Assembly: GCA_964510205.1 (NCBI GenBank)
Contig: CAZEBW010000020.1
Location: 1-49,381 of the forward strand
Length of the DNA stretch: 49,381 bases
Reading direction: 5' to 3'
Source: CAZEBW01 sp964510205
GTDB taxonomy: Bacteria > Chloroflexota > Anaerolineae > VGOG01
In this document: positions 6,012 to 15,535 of the stretch, piece by piece
Position numbering within the stretch: position 1 is the stretch's first letter
Layout: each line of letters opens with the position of its first letter
The notes under the pieces: generated by a model
Seen by the model: only the letters and a program-made list of their open reading frames with translations
Databases searched by the model: none
What the model was told of the DNA's origin: nothing
Position numbers and translations under genes: made by a program

Positions 6012-6847
6012 TGTCGGTCGGATACACCTGACCTTACGGTCTCTATCAATTCACCGGCCCGCACCAACACGTGGCCATGCCTCCTTAAGTCCAGATACGA
6101 CTTGAACGTGGGATGAGAATAGTAGGTGTATCTCTCTAAATCCTGTTCTATACCCCCCACACCTTCAAGGGTCATTAGAACCGCCTCTTCCAAAGCTTCG
6201 CTCCCCAGCTGTGCTAAACGTTTGAATAGATGGAAAGCACTTTCGCCAGGTTCGATGACTACCTGTCTTTGTACTAGAACATTGCCGGCATCAAATCGGA
6301 GCGTCATGTAATGGACTGTTGTGCCGGTATTCCGTTCTCCGGCACTCAATACCCAGTAGTAGGGGGCAAGACCCGCGTAGGTAGGCAGCAGGGATGAGTG
6401 GATGTTAATACCCCCCAGCTTGGCCATCGAAAGCATTTCGCGACCGATGAGTTGCGGACAACTTACTGATACCAACAGATCGGGCTCAAGGGATGCAACC
6501 CAAGAACGTGCTGCTTCAGAGTTCACCGAGACTGATTTACAGATCGGACGCTCTACTTCTTGTGCCTGTCTTTCAACGCTCAAGATAGCGTGAGGAAATA
6601 GGCACTGAGCAGATTCAAACACTAGATGCGTGAAGACTTTATAGACTAGGTAGGGCGTTGCAGTTGATTTGGCCAATTCCCAAAGCGTATGAAGCCGCGT
6701 GCGGCCTTTGTAGTCACCCGTCACGATTAGGAAGCCACATATGCTATCAGAATAGCGACGAATCACCCGCTCCAAGATCAGGCGAGCGAAATAATTACCG
6801 TTTGTGATGATGACAATCTTGGCCTTCATTGTCAACCCAGTATTCAA
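6008..6847 (-). CDS. Sugar N-formyltransferase (formyl_trans_N family)
   Basis: A 279-aa protein with the catalytic domain of methionyl-tRNA formyltransferase. The Asn-His pair lies in GINIHSSLLP (N148, H150) and the Asp in RFDAGN (D186), the usual N10-formyltetrahydrofolate-dependent triad. It lacks the tRNA-binding C-terminal domain arrangement of Fmt and sits directly upstream, with an ATGA overlap, of a sugar aminotransferase, so a role like VioF/QdtF/WlaRD, formylating a dTDP- or UDP-amino sugar, is the best reading. Residues 1-90 diverge from well-known members. ATG at 6847 or, six codons in, at 6829 are both possible starts. Confidence 0.85.
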   Translation of the reverse strand: MNTGLTMKAKIVIITNGNYFARLILERVIRRYSDSICGFLIVTGDYKGRTRLHTLWELAKSTATPYLVYKVFTHLVFESAQCLFPHAILSVERQAQEVERPICKSVSVNSEAARSWVASLEPDLLVSVSCPQLIGREMLSMAKLGGINIHSSLLPTYAGLAPYYWVLSAGERNTGTTVHYMTLRFDAGNVLVQRQVVIEPGESAFHLFKRLAQLGSEALEEAVLMTLEGVGGIEQDLERYTYYSHPTFKSYLDLRRHGHVLVRAGELIETVRSGVSDRH

Positions 6848-6856
6848 TCTCGCTAA

Positions 6857-8047
6857 TCAAGACCCAACTAACACGCTACCGTATTTCTCAAGCGAATTCC
6901 TGCAACTGAAACGACCTTGGGCTAATTCATATGCTCTTTTCCCTTGACCAGCCACTATAGCAGGGTTTCGATAGTAATGCAGAATTGCTCTCTCTAAGGC
7001 ATCAGAATTATACGGCGGCACTACTAAGCCGATTTGCTCTTCGGCGACCATGCGAGCGATCTCGCCGTGCGGATTGCCTTGGTAAATGACCGCTCGACCG
7101 GCCGCCAACGCGCTATATGTCTTGGACGGTACTACTAACCCCTCAAAACCAGGTCTTAGTGAGATAAAGTGGACATCGCCCATACTAAGACTTTGAGCAA
7201 TTCGCTCAACAGGCTGAAACGGAAGCAACAAGATGTTGCTCAAGTTGTGTGTTTCCTTTGCCTGTTTGATTTCTTTGCGTCTAACACCGTCTCCAACGAA
7301 TACGAAGCGAAGATTTCTAGTCTTGCGCAGACGGCGAGCTACCTCCAACAGATCATCAAAAAAATGGGAAAAGCCAATATTGCCTGAGTAAAGCACTATG
7401 AAATCCTCTTCCAATCCTAGTTCTCGGCGCAGTTGATTATCGTGATGTGGGATTGGATAGACTTTGGCGTTTGCCCAGTTGGGGATAACGTATGTTCGTT
7501 GAGGTGGCACCCCTTCCCTGTGTAGGCGCTCTTCCATACAGCGGCCAAGTGCAATTACTATATCTGCTCTCCTCAAAACAAACCTGGACACCATATTGAG
7601 CAGACGCGTGGATAAAGCTGTGCTTGGTAGTAGATCACCTTGCACAGCAACGTCTGGATAAAGATCCATCACCAGAATACAGTAACGTTGCTGGCGAAGG
7701 ACTTTGAGAATATATCCCCAAATTGAAAATAGGGGAGGCTGGGTTATGAAGAAGTTCAGGTCCGCCGTTTGCCCAAACAGCGTACGAACAATGGCACCTG
7801 CTATGTAAGCAAGGTATATCCAAGCTCTTTCTACCCCCACTTCAACCTTGCCGACGGGGACATAACTGACTCGAATTCGGGAATGGCTCAATGCCTCATC
7901 TAGCGGACTACGACCACCTCGATACTCAGCGTTGCTGATAACAAGCTCGATCTCTACTCCCTGTTTGGCAAGAAAAGGTAACAGATCACGATAGAAAGAC
8001 CAACCTGGCTCAAAAGCACTGAGAAAACGAATCCGCATGATTTGCAC
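6857..8047 (-). CDS. Glycosyltransferase family 4 (WbuB-like)
   Basis: GT-B fold glycosyltransferase of 396 aa, cytoplasmic or membrane-associated, adding a sugar to the lipid-linked oligosaccharide. The N-terminal half has FLITQPPLFSIWGY and LVMDLYPDVAV; the C-terminal nucleotide-binding half has VLYSGNIGFSHFFDDLLE, FVFVGDGVRRKEI and VPSKTYSALAAGRAVIY. This is the pattern of WbuB/WcaI-like GT4 proteins, although the usual E-x7-E is degenerate. The first start (GTG, 8047) overlaps the TAG of the epimerase; ATG 8038 (MRIRFLSAFEPGW) is just as likely. Confidence 0.87.
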   Translation of the reverse strand: MQIMRIRFLSAFEPGWSFYRDLLPFLAKQGVEIELVISNAEYRGGRSPLDEALSHSRIRVSYVPVGKVEVGVERAWIYLAYIAGAIVRTLFGQTADLNFFITQPPLFSIWGYILKVLRQQRYCILVMDLYPDVAVQGDLLPSTALSTRLLNMVSRFVLRRADIVIALGRCMEERLHREGVPPQRTYVIPNWANAKVYPIPHHDNQLRRELGLEEDFIVLYSGNIGFSHFFDDLLEVARRLRKTRNLRFVFVGDGVRRKEIKQAKETHNLSNILLLPFQPVERIAQSLSMGDVHFISLRPGFEGLVVPSKTYSALAAGRAVIYQGNPHGEIARMVAEEQIGLVVPPYNSDALERAILHYYRNPAIVAGQGKRAYELAQGRFSCRNSLEKYGSVLVGS

Positions 8048-9063
8048 TATCGCTCCGTCAGCATTCTATCCAAGATTCTCCGCACCTGCTCTCGGTCCTT
8101 AGTAGCAAAGTACCAGTCAATGGTGCGCTTAAGGCCCTCTTGGAAAGGCACCTGTGGTTCCCAGTCCAGAATCTTCTTCGCCAGCGAGTTATCGGCCACC
8201 CGATTCAGCGGGCCGGTGGGCATATCAGGTAGCAACTTAATATCTGCCTTGTGCCCGGTGTACTCCAGCACCATCTTCACTGCATCAATCACTCGCACCC
8301 GCTCCATGGTGCCCAGATTAACCGCTGTGCCATCGTCTATCTTCTCTGCAGCCAGAATGGTGCCGCGGACAATGTCGTCAACGTAGGTCCAGTTGCGCAC
8401 CTGGGTGCCGTCGCCCCACACCTCAAAGGGGTTCTGGCCGATGAAGGCCTTGGCGGTCAGCGCGATGACGGCGTGGTTCTCCACCCCGCGCGGGCCGTAG
8501 ACAGTGAAATAGCGGCAGGAGGCTGCCTTCAGGCCGTATTCATTGTGATAGGCTTTGAGCGTCAGTTCATTCATCAGCTTGGCCCAGCCGTACATGTTGT
8601 CGGCGTCGTAGGGGGGCTTGACCAGATCTTCGGTGAGGTAGACCTCCTTATCGGGGTTACTCTGCAGAAAATTGGGATAGACGCACCCCGAAGAGGCAAA
8701 AACGACCTTTTCCACGCCGGCCTTTTGGGCTTCCCAGAAAACGAGGCCTCCCAGAAAGAGATTAGAGGCTGGACCAGCCTGATGCAAGTCCACATAGCCG
8801 CGCCCTCCGTGATCGGCGGCCAGGTGGAAGACGACGTCTACATCCTTCATTGCCATCCGAGCGACGCCGGGTTCGCGCAGGTCGGCGTGGATGAACTCCA
8901 CGGTGCCGTTGCCCAGGTGCTCTTGGATGTTCTCCAATTTGCCGCTGGAGAGGTCGTCCACGACGTAGACTTTCGCCCCACGCTCTACCAGGGCATCGGT
9001 CAGATGGGAGCCGATGAATGATGCTCCTCCAGTAACCAAGACCTTGACGCTATGCCAATCCAT
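8047..9063 (-). CDS. NAD-dependent sugar epimerase/dehydratase (extended SDR)
   Basis: A 338-aa extended SDR acting on a nucleotide sugar. It has the NAD motif TGGASFIGSHL, VDDLSSG, HLAADHGG, the Ser of ASSGCVYP and the YGWAKLMNE catalytic Tyr/Lys. The SSGCVYP, YFTVYGPRG and NWTYVDDIV segments resemble GDP-mannose 3,5-epimerase and UDP-hexose 4-epimerase groups; the exact substrate cannot be read. ATG 9063 is chosen because AGGAGG lies seven bases upstream (9071-9076) and the Rossmann strand begins at once; a longer frame to 9156 would overlap the carbamoyltransferase. Confidence 0.88.
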   Translation of the reverse strand: MDWHSVKVLVTGGASFIGSHLTDALVERGAKVYVVDDLSSGKLENIQEHLGNGTVEFIHADLREPGVARMAMKDVDVVFHLAADHGGRGYVDLHQAGPASNLFLGGLVFWEAQKAGVEKVVFASSGCVYPNFLQSNPDKEVYLTEDLVKPPYDADNMYGWAKLMNELTLKAYHNEYGLKAASCRYFTVYGPRGVENHAVIALTAKAFIGQNPFEVWGDGTQVRNWTYVDDIVRGTILAAEKIDDGTAVNLGTMERVRVIDAVKMVLEYTGHKADIKLLPDMPTGPLNRVADNSLAKKILDWEPQVPFQEGLKRTIDWYFATKDREQVRRILDRMLTER

Positions 9064-9070
9064 AAATTTT

Positions 9071-9076
9071 CCTCCT
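9071..9076 (-). promoter_or_regulatory. Shine-Dalgarno site of the SDR gene at 8047-9063
   Basis: AGGAGG on the minus strand, seven bases before ATG 9063. It decides the start against the upstream in-frame ATG at 9156. Confidence 0.75.
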
Positions 9077-9095
9077 CGGTGATCTGCAGATTGAG

Positions 9096-10820
9096 CTATT
9101 TTGCGACCAGATAGTTGCCAATCGCCAGTGCATCCATTTTGGTGCGCAAGAAGCAATCAATGGCTTCCTCCGGTTTGCAGACGATAGGCTCGTTCTCGTT
9201 GAAAGAGGTGTTGAGTATCACAGGCACGCCGGTCAGGCTTTCGAACTCTTTGATCAGTCGCCAGTATAGGAAATTCGTCTTCTTTTCCACGGTCTGCAGA
9301 CGACCTGTGCCATCCACGTGAGTGACAGCCGGGATCTTAGCACGCTTATCTGGCAGGACGTTGTAAACCTTGATCATGAAGGGATCTGGGTAGCTCTGGT
9401 CGAAGTAGTCGCCGACGCCCTCCAACAAGATGGAGGGCGCAAACGGGCGGAAGGGCTCCCGGTGCTTGATGCGGGCGTTGAGGATGTCCTTCATGTCGTC
9501 CTGGCGGGGGTCGGCGATGATGCTGCGATTGCCCAACGCTCGCGGTCCCCATTCCATTCGACCCTGGAACCAGCCAAGGACATCACCTTGCGCCACAACC
9601 TCAGCGGCGCGCTTCACTAGTTGGTCGTCGTCCAGTTCTTCGTAGCGTAGCCTGTAGGCATCCAGGGTCTCGACCATGCGGCCATTGGTGAAGCTGGGAC
9701 CGGTGTAGGCGTGGTTCATGGCAAAGGTGCGCGGGTGGCCCAGGAGTTGATGGTAGATGTAGTAAGCCGCGCCCAAGGCAGTACCGGCGTCGCCGGCGGC
9801 TGGAGGGATGTAGATGTCCTCAAAGTCCGTGTTGGGCAACACCTTGCCGTTGAATACGCTGTTGAGGGCCACGCCGCCGGCCATACAGAGCGCCTTCTGG
9901 TCAGTGGCCCGCTGAAGCATATGCACCAGGCTGAACTCTGCTTCTTCCAGCATAGCCTGGAGCGAAGCGGCTACGTTCTGGTGGTGCGCGGTGATTTCCG
10001 CGCGTGGCTGCCGGGGCGGGCCAAAGAGGTCCACGAGCTTCTGAGAATAGAGGATGCCCAGGGTAGGCGCACCATCGTCCCAAGTCATGGTCGCTCCTTC
10101 GGCACCAAGACGGAAATAGTCCCTGTCCAGTTCAAATGTGCCATCCCGCTGCAGCCGCACGATGCTCCGAAACTGATCCATATAATTCGGCTTGCCGTAA
10201 GCGGTCAGCCCCATCACCTTGCCCTCGTCGCCGTACTTGGGAAAGCCAAGCCACTGAGAGACTGCCGTATACAGCCAGCCGAGGGAGTGGGGGAAATTAA
10301 TTGCCCCTAATACCTCAATGCGGTTCCTGCGACCTATTCCCCACATGGTGCTCACAAAGTCTCCCATGCCATCCACAGAGAGAATGGCCGCCTCCTGGAA
10401 GGGGGAGACGAAGAAGGCACTCGCCAGATGAGCCCGGTGGTGCTCAATGTTGTGGAACTCTGCTTTGAGGGCCGATGCATCGAGGTTCAAAGCTTCCGCC
10501 AATATGCTCTTGGGATCTCTCACCCTGGCTGCGTTGGCAAGACGGCCACGGATCAGGCTGAAGCTGGGTCGCTTTGAGAGCGCGAACAGGATCTTCTTAT
10601 GAAGGTTGGCACTGGGATTGCGAGAGATACCGACCTGATCCAGATCGTAGACAGTGATACCCGCCTCGGCCAAGCAGTAGCGGATGGCCTCGGCTGGGAA
10701 GCCGGCCCAATATTTAATCCGCTGGAAGCGTTCCTCTTCGGCGGCGGCAATGAGCTGCCCATCCTTAATCAAACAAGCCGATGCACCCCCGTGATAGGCG
10801 TTAATTCCCAGAATATACAT
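9096..10820 (-). CDS. NodU/CmcH-family carbamoyltransferase
   Basis: A 574-aa O-carbamoyltransferase, using carbamoyl phosphate and ATP to carbamoylate a sugar hydroxyl. The N-terminal Kae1/TsaD-like domain begins GINAYHGGASACLI and holds the metal-binding HHRAH and LSVDGMGD; the C-terminal domain has FQGRMEWGPRALGNRSI, HREPFRPFAPS and PVILNTSFNENEPIV. It is paralogous to 16807-18504. Length fits full-size members. Both copies lie among GT genes, so they probably decorate different sugars or positions of the same polymer. Confidence 0.93.
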   Translation of the reverse strand: MYILGINAYHGGASACLIKDGQLIAAAEEERFQRIKYWAGFPAEAIRYCLAEAGITVYDLDQVGISRNPSANLHKKILFALSKRPSFSLIRGRLANAARVRDPKSILAEALNLDASALKAEFHNIEHHRAHLASAFFVSPFQEAAILSVDGMGDFVSTMWGIGRRNRIEVLGAINFPHSLGWLYTAVSQWLGFPKYGDEGKVMGLTAYGKPNYMDQFRSIVRLQRDGTFELDRDYFRLGAEGATMTWDDGAPTLGILYSQKLVDLFGPPRQPRAEITAHHQNVAASLQAMLEEAEFSLVHMLQRATDQKALCMAGGVALNSVFNGKVLPNTDFEDIYIPPAAGDAGTALGAAYYIYHQLLGHPRTFAMNHAYTGPSFTNGRMVETLDAYRLRYEELDDDQLVKRAAEVVAQGDVLGWFQGRMEWGPRALGNRSIIADPRQDDMKDILNARIKHREPFRPFAPSILLEGVGDYFDQSYPDPFMIKVYNVLPDKRAKIPAVTHVDGTGRLQTVEKKTNFLYWRLIKEFESLTGVPVILNTSFNENEPIVCKPEEAIDCFLRTKMDALAIGNYLVAK

Positions 10821-10834
10821 GCGAACATGCCTCC

Positions 10835-12067
10835 CTAATTGTGAATTGTGCTTGCCGTCTCATTGTTAGAGCCAGGGTGTTTCTTACCGCAGAGGTCACG
10901 ATAGACACTCAACGTCTTGTCTGCTACCGCGCGCAAATCGAACTCCCGTTGAACCAGTGCGCGAGCGTGTCTACCCATTATGCGCAAACGTTGGGCGTCA
11001 TTTAGCATATCCCCCAGAACGCTCGCCAAAGACAATGCATTGATTTCCGCAACCCGCCCTGCATTCGCTGCGATCACTTGATCACTGAGCGGCACGTGGG
11101 GCGAGAGGAGAACCGGCAGACCTGCGGCCATCGCCTCGACAGCAGCCATTCCAAAGCTCTCTGTCTCAGAGGGCATCAGGAAGAGATCAGCATCTGACAG
11201 GGCTGACAGCATCTCATCCGGGGCAAGATGCCCTACCAGATGCACGCGATCAGCACATCCAGCGGCAAGGGCAGTGTCCCGGAGTGTGGCCGCCATCCTG
11301 TGCTCGTCATGGCCGGCCATAACCAAGTGTACTCTCGGGAACTGGGCCGATATGCGTGTGAAAGCCTCAACCGCAAGGTCAGGGCGCTTCACCTGGTGCA
11401 GCCGCCCGGCAAACAAGACGATATGGGCATCTGCCTTGACGCCCGCTCGCTGACGGAACTGCCCCCTGGGGGGCAAGTGAGAATACTTCTGAGTATCAAT
11501 GCCGTTGGGAACCACCAGTCGAGGCGCTCCAAGCTGAAACGCATCTAGATCTTTCGCCTCAGCTTCGTGGGTACACACGATCGCACTGGCACGGCTCAAA
11601 CGCCGCTGCTCAAACAGTCGCATATAGATAGCCTTCTTCCACCGATGGCGAGCATAACATCGGCGCATCAGCATACCTCGGGGGGATACAACATACGGAA
11701 TGCCTGTCCTCCAAGCAGCATCAGCGCCAACGGCAGTGGGATAGACAAATATCGCATGTAAGTGCACGACATCAAACTGTGCAACTGTTGCCTTACACAT
11801 GCGCCCCAGGCCAGGAGACCAGAAGAAGTTGTTGTTCACTAGCCGCCGAAAGTAGTGAACTTGGACACCATGGCTTTGCAGCGGCTGCCCCAATGGAACA
11901 TCAAGGCGTTCTTTGCCATTGGCATCTGTAGTGAGAACTGTTACCTCAGCTCCCGCCCGGACGAGTGATTGACACAGCAAGGGTACGCTGTGCGCTGGGC
12001 CGCCGTACACATGAGCCCGCTCGTAATACGGAGTGACATGCAGCACTCTAATCGGTCGCTTACTCAC
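10835..12067 (-). CDS. Glycosyltransferase family 4
   Basis: A 410-aa GT-B retaining glycosyltransferase. It starts RVLHVTPYYERAHVYGGPAHSV, has SPRGMLMRR and VPNGIDTQKY at the domain junction, VLFAGRLHQVKRPDLAVEAF for nucleotide binding, and the E-x7-E motif in ESFGMAAVEAMAAGLPVLL. The acceptor and donor cannot be read. The last residues (STIHN-stop) come from an AATTGTGAATTGTG motif (10837-10850), so the repeat provides the stop codon. Two bases separate it from the GT gene at 12070. Confidence 0.9.
   Translation of the reverse strand: MSKRPIRVLHVTPYYERAHVYGGPAHSVPLLCQSLVRAGAEVTVLTTDANGKERLDVPLGQPLQSHGVQVHYFRRLVNNNFFWSPGLGRMCKATVAQFDVVHLHAIFVYPTAVGADAAWRTGIPYVVSPRGMLMRRCYARHRWKKAIYMRLFEQRRLSRASAIVCTHEAEAKDLDAFQLGAPRLVVPNGIDTQKYSHLPPRGQFRQRAGVKADAHIVLFAGRLHQVKRPDLAVEAFTRISAQFPRVHLVMAGHDEHRMAATLRDTALAAGCADRVHLVGHLAPDEMLSALSDADLFLMPSETESFGMAAVEAMAAGLPVLLSPHVPLSDQVIAANAGRVAEINALSLASVLGDMLNDAQRLRIMGRHARALVQREFDLRAVADKTLSVYRDLCGKKHPGSNNETASTIHN
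10837..10850. repeat. AATTGTGAATTGTG motif at a gene end
   Basis: Two AATTGTG units forming the last codons and the TAG of the GT4 gene that ends at 10835. Short, so chance cannot be excluded, but similar to other motif repeats at gene edges here. Confidence 0.4.
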
Positions 12068-12069
12068 GG

Positions 12070-13401
12070 CTAATCCTCAATACCATACGCATGCAATCCA
12101 GAAGTTCCCATAGGTGCTTGCCGACGATCTTCTCCCAGATGTTGATTAGCAACTTGGCTTAAGTATGTACCATACTGAGCCACAAGCTGGGAGAGAAACC
12201 GGTAGGCCCGTTTCCCCTGTGTACTCCACGTCTTATGTGTGAGCACGTACTGTCGCCCTCGGGCACCAAAATTATCCAATTCCGCTGGATCCCGATCAAG
12301 GACAGAGGCTATTAGATTCGCCAGGGCCTCAGGTGTCTCCTCACGAAGCAGAAACAAGTGTTCGCCGTAGTCTTTATCTACTTGGCCAGCACACGTACTG
12401 ATCACGGGCCGGCCACTGGCCAGGTACTCGAGTAGTTTAGACGGGAAACTGTACTGGTGCGACAGGATATAACTTGGCCTTGGGTTAACCAGTACTGTCG
12501 CCTGCCGGAGAACTCGCCGGTATTCACTTCGATCTAGAAACCCTAGATACCGGATCCGTGAATCGCGACGGGCGGCTGCTTCCACCTCGGGAGCCAGAAC
12601 GCCGTGGCCGGTGATCCATAGTTCAATATCTTGCCCAGGCAGAAAGTCGAATGCCTGCAGAAGTTCCCGTATTCCACTGTAGACGGTAAGGCCTCCACTG
12701 AAGGCAATCACGCGCCGGGTATTTTGGGTTGGGCTTTCTGCCGCATTGTCTTCCCACTCTCTTGTCAGCCCCCCTTCTAGTCGTAAAGTCGGCTTGGACT
12801 GACTAAACTCCTGGATCCCCGCCAGGGGCAGGGAGATCACCGCATCGCAATTTTCTAAGACCTTCTTTTGCCAGGAGGAGATTACCTTCCACCACATGCT
12901 CCGCCCGAACGATAACGACAGCGTCTCTATATCGCGGTGAACTGGTAATTCCGCCAAGATGATAACCAAAGGCAATTGCCATTTTCGCTTCGCAAGTACG
13001 GCAGGGATGGAGACAGGCATATCCATGTTGTAAATTAGCAACAACTGGGGGGGTATTTGCATCCCTCGAATGAACGTAGCCAGTGCCCTCCACATGCCCA
13101 GTGCTTGGTAAAGGGGCTTAACCGGCAGAACGTTTAGAAACCCAGGCACATGACTGTATGGGCCATCCCAGTCGTGGAAACGCCTGCCTCGAAACCAGAG
13201 AGGCCCTTGGGGAAACGAAGCTACAGTGAATAGGCTGATCGCTCCCATTTCCTCTACCCCACAACGTTCCAGTTCACGCAACAGGTTAACTTGGAAATGA
13301 GTCGCTGCTTCTGAGCGACCAGGATAAGAGTGGGCGAACTCAGGTGGAAAACACCCACCGATGAAAGCCAGGGATCGGAGGTTGGCTTCTCCAGTGCTCA
13401 T
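12070..13401 (-). CDS. Glycosyltransferase (GT4-like, GT-B fold)
   Basis: A 443-aa protein with a weakly conserved N-terminal half (IGGCFPPEFAHSYPGRSEAATHF) and a clear GT-B C-terminal half: AFSGGLTVYSGIRELLQAF, LWITGHGVLAPEVE, IRYLGFLDRSEYRRVL and FPSKLLEYLASGRPVIS. The 'PSK..EY..SG.PV' form is typical of GT4 subgroups lacking the canonical E-x7-E. Function beyond glycosyl transfer is not readable. Its ATG overlaps the stop of the deacetylase upstream (13398-13401). Confidence 0.8.
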   Translation of the reverse strand: MSTGEANLRSLAFIGGCFPPEFAHSYPGRSEAATHFQVNLLRELERCGVEEMGAISLFTVASFPQGPLWFRGRRFHDWDGPYSHVPGFLNVLPVKPLYQALGMWRALATFIRGMQIPPQLLLIYNMDMPVSIPAVLAKRKWQLPLVIILAELPVHRDIETLSLSFGRSMWWKVISSWQKKVLENCDAVISLPLAGIQEFSQSKPTLRLEGGLTREWEDNAAESPTQNTRRVIAFSGGLTVYSGIRELLQAFDFLPGQDIELWITGHGVLAPEVEAAARRDSRIRYLGFLDRSEYRRVLRQATVLVNPRPSYILSHQYSFPSKLLEYLASGRPVISTCAGQVDKDYGEHLFLLREETPEALANLIASVLDRDPAELDNFGARGRQYVLTHKTWSTQGKRAYRFLSQLVAQYGTYLSQVANQHLGEDRRQAPMGTSGLHAYGIED

Positions 13402-14342
13402 TTGCCTGCTGCCCCTTGCCTCTTCAGGTCCTCCCCAAGCAATTGCTGTCTCAGATAACGGCGTTGCCTTGAGCAGACCGGATCAATGACACCCGAGTAC
13501 ATGCAGCGGTATTCGGCCGGCAGATACCTGGCTTCGACGTGTGTTCTCCATAACAACTGCGGGACGTCAATCCTCAAATGAACAAATCCAGGACAAGCCC
13601 CAAAGCACAAAATGTGGTGCTTGGCAGCCAAACCCCAGGCTTGGGGCGTGATAGCGTCCCAGGCAAAAGGCCAGGCGAAGGATGAGACGGGTTGAGCGAT
13701 CCATTCTTCCAATATATGTTTACTTTCTACGATCTGCCGGCGCAATTCATCTGGTGATTGGAGCCTGCCCAGATGCACGTGAGACAACGTATGGTTGCCA
13801 ATCGCATGGCCCCTGCGCGCCAGGTCGGCGATCTGATCCGGCGTCATTGGCTCATAGTCCTCAACCGCGAGTTCCGAGGGCTTACTAACCGGATCTATGT
13901 TTGCACAGAAATAGGTCTTGGTATCAGACTCGGTTGCAGAAAGCGCAAACTCGGGCACGATGAAGAAAAGCCCGCGCAGCCCCAATGACTCCAGCAACGG
14001 AGCCGCTACGTGATAGTTGCTAGCCAGGCCATCATCAAAAGTGAGCAGGGCAAACGGCTGGGTCGTTTCTGGTATCTTGGATTGGCCCTCAAAGAGAGCG
14101 ATCAACTCCGCCTCATTGAGAACACAGAAGTTATGCACAACCCACTCCAACTGGCGGCGGAGCGCATCAGAATCTTTTGCCGGAATACCATGGAGATTTA
14201 CAATCCGGCAAAGCAAGCTGTGTTGGTTCTCACGCTTTCGCCGTGCAAGCGAGAGCGCGGCGCGGTCCATCCCCAAACGATAAGCGGTCTCCAACAGGAA
14301 GCGGCGCGCCATCGTGCGTACACGACCATACGATGCATTCAC
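13398..14342 (-). CDS. Polysaccharide deacetylase (NodB homology, CE4)
   Basis: A 314-aa NodB-fold protein, probably removing N-acetyl (or O-acetyl) groups from the growing or finished glycan. Motif 1 is TFDDG (residues 101-105); the metal-binding His pair is in IGNHTLSHVHLG. It keeps a later FAWPFAWD motif in place of the usual R-P-P/Y-P region. No signal peptide is evident, so it may act in the cytoplasm on lipid-linked intermediates, as proposed for other locus-encoded deacetylases. The neighbour is a GNAT protein; an equivalent deacetylase/GNAT pair lies at 20.4-22.5 kb. Confidence 0.88.
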   Translation of the reverse strand: MNASYGRVRTMARRFLLETAYRLGMDRAALSLARRKRENQHSLLCRIVNLHGIPAKDSDALRRQLEWVVHNFCVLNEAELIALFEGQSKIPETTQPFALLTFDDGLASNYHVAAPLLESLGLRGLFFIVPEFALSATESDTKTYFCANIDPVSKPSELAVEDYEPMTPDQIADLARRGHAIGNHTLSHVHLGRLQSPDELRRQIVESKHILEEWIAQPVSSFAWPFAWDAITPQAWGLAAKHHILCFGACPGFVHLRIDVPQLLWRTHVEARYLPAEYRCMYSGVIDPVCSRQRRYLRQQLLGEDLKRQGAAGK

Positions 14343-14397
14343 AAAAAACTCTCCGAAGCTGCTCCAGTATGTTGTGCGAATCTACGCCGTTGCCCGG

Positions 14398-15495
14398 CTA
14401 TACCGCGGCATCGCCATCTGCGCTGCACAGGTGCCAGTTTTCAGCCTGCTCTAGGATCGCTCTGTCAATCTCGCTCATATTCTTGCAAAGAAACGGATTC
14501 GAAGGAAAGACCCTTTGAAGAAAACCCAATTTGGGGAGATGCCGACGCCAGTTTGGATTAAGCCCTTTCACCTCAAGCGCATCAGCATTGGTTTCCTTCG
14601 CCACATGGACTGCACAGGCAAGAACACCACGCTGAAACTCTGGTTCCCCTAGAGGACCAAATACATCCAACAACTCACACACACGCACTTGTTGCTCGAT
14701 CCCACGCTGCTTAATCCGTAATGAGAACCAGGCTTGAAGATCCCGTACCGAATCTGTAACCAGCCACAATGAAGGAACCGGTTCTGGAGCTCGTGAATAT
14801 CGCCATATGCGATAGGTTTCATCTCGAACGACGGTAATCAAATACTCACCCTTATAGCGCTGCCAAATCTCGTCTAGATGACCATCGTCCGGTTCCACCG
14901 GTTCGACCTTGAAGGAAGCGCCTATTGTTGGTGTGCTTCGAAGAAGAGTGTCACGCAAAGTTCCGGTGACAAACGCCACGATCGATTTCGCAGGAAACCT
15001 GGGCCACCTTCGAAGCAGGACTTCATGCACGAGCCGAGTAGAGCAATATGGGAACAGAAACCCCTTGTTCAGGTTACCTATCGAGATAGCATTCTCCTTC
15101 AGCCAAATGTACTCACTGATCGGATTGGCAGTAGTAGCGACAGCAAGACTGCCTTCTTGAGCCTCAAAGTAAGCTTTGAATAGCTGGCGTCCGTAGCCAT
15201 GGCCGCGGTAGTCAGAGTGACAGAACGTGTCCCCAGAGATTCCTACATATTGTTCATTGTCCAATACCTTGAAACGATGTGGCATAGCCATCTGATGTCC
15301 TGCAAGACGTCCTCCTCCGACATCGAGCACCCAACCTAGTGGTCGGTCAGGCTCACGGGCAGGATTCTTCGTGAATTGCCATTCAAATCTCCTTCGCCAC
15401 ACCCTTTCGACGTCCCCCTGCTCGGCTTTCAACCTGGTGACTTCTTCGACATCGTTCAACGCAAGTGGCCTTATGTACGGGAGTTGCTCTTTCAT
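14398..15495 (-). CDS. GNAT-fold N-acyltransferase
   Basis: A 365-aa protein with an N-terminal GNAT domain: RPLALNDVEEVTRL, a W-x-F/Y-x-x-N-P element (EWQFTKNP), and the acetyl-CoA loop region SDYRGHGYGRQLFKAY followed by SEYIWLKENAISIG. The C-terminal 170 residues look like a second GNAT-like half (WRYSRAP, AVHVAKETNADALEVKG). It resembles the paralogue at 20422-21489 in length and layout. Presumably acylates an amino sugar freed by the neighbouring deacetylase; this is inferred from context. Confidence 0.72.
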   Translation of the reverse strand: MKEQLPYIRPLALNDVEEVTRLKAEQGDVERVWRRRFEWQFTKNPAREPDRPLGWVLDVGGGRLAGHQMAMPHRFKVLDNEQYVGISGDTFCHSDYRGHGYGRQLFKAYFEAQEGSLAVATTANPISEYIWLKENAISIGNLNKGFLFPYCSTRLVHEVLLRRWPRFPAKSIVAFVTGTLRDTLLRSTPTIGASFKVEPVEPDDGHLDEIWQRYKGEYLITVVRDETYRIWRYSRAPEPVPSLWLVTDSVRDLQAWFSLRIKQRGIEQQVRVCELLDVFGPLGEPEFQRGVLACAVHVAKETNADALEVKGLNPNWRRHLPKLGFLQRVFPSNPFLCKNMSEIDRAILEQAENWHLCSADGDAAV

Positions 15496-15535
15496 GGCGC
15501 TCTCCTCCTAAGCACATGTGCTTTCCCAATTTCAA

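Noticed and set aside
6008..6847. Methionyl-tRNA formyltransferase (fmt)
   Set aside because: The catalytic triad is shared, but the gene lacks the Fmt C-terminal domain and is coupled to a sugar aminotransferase rather than to def or rRNA-modification genes.
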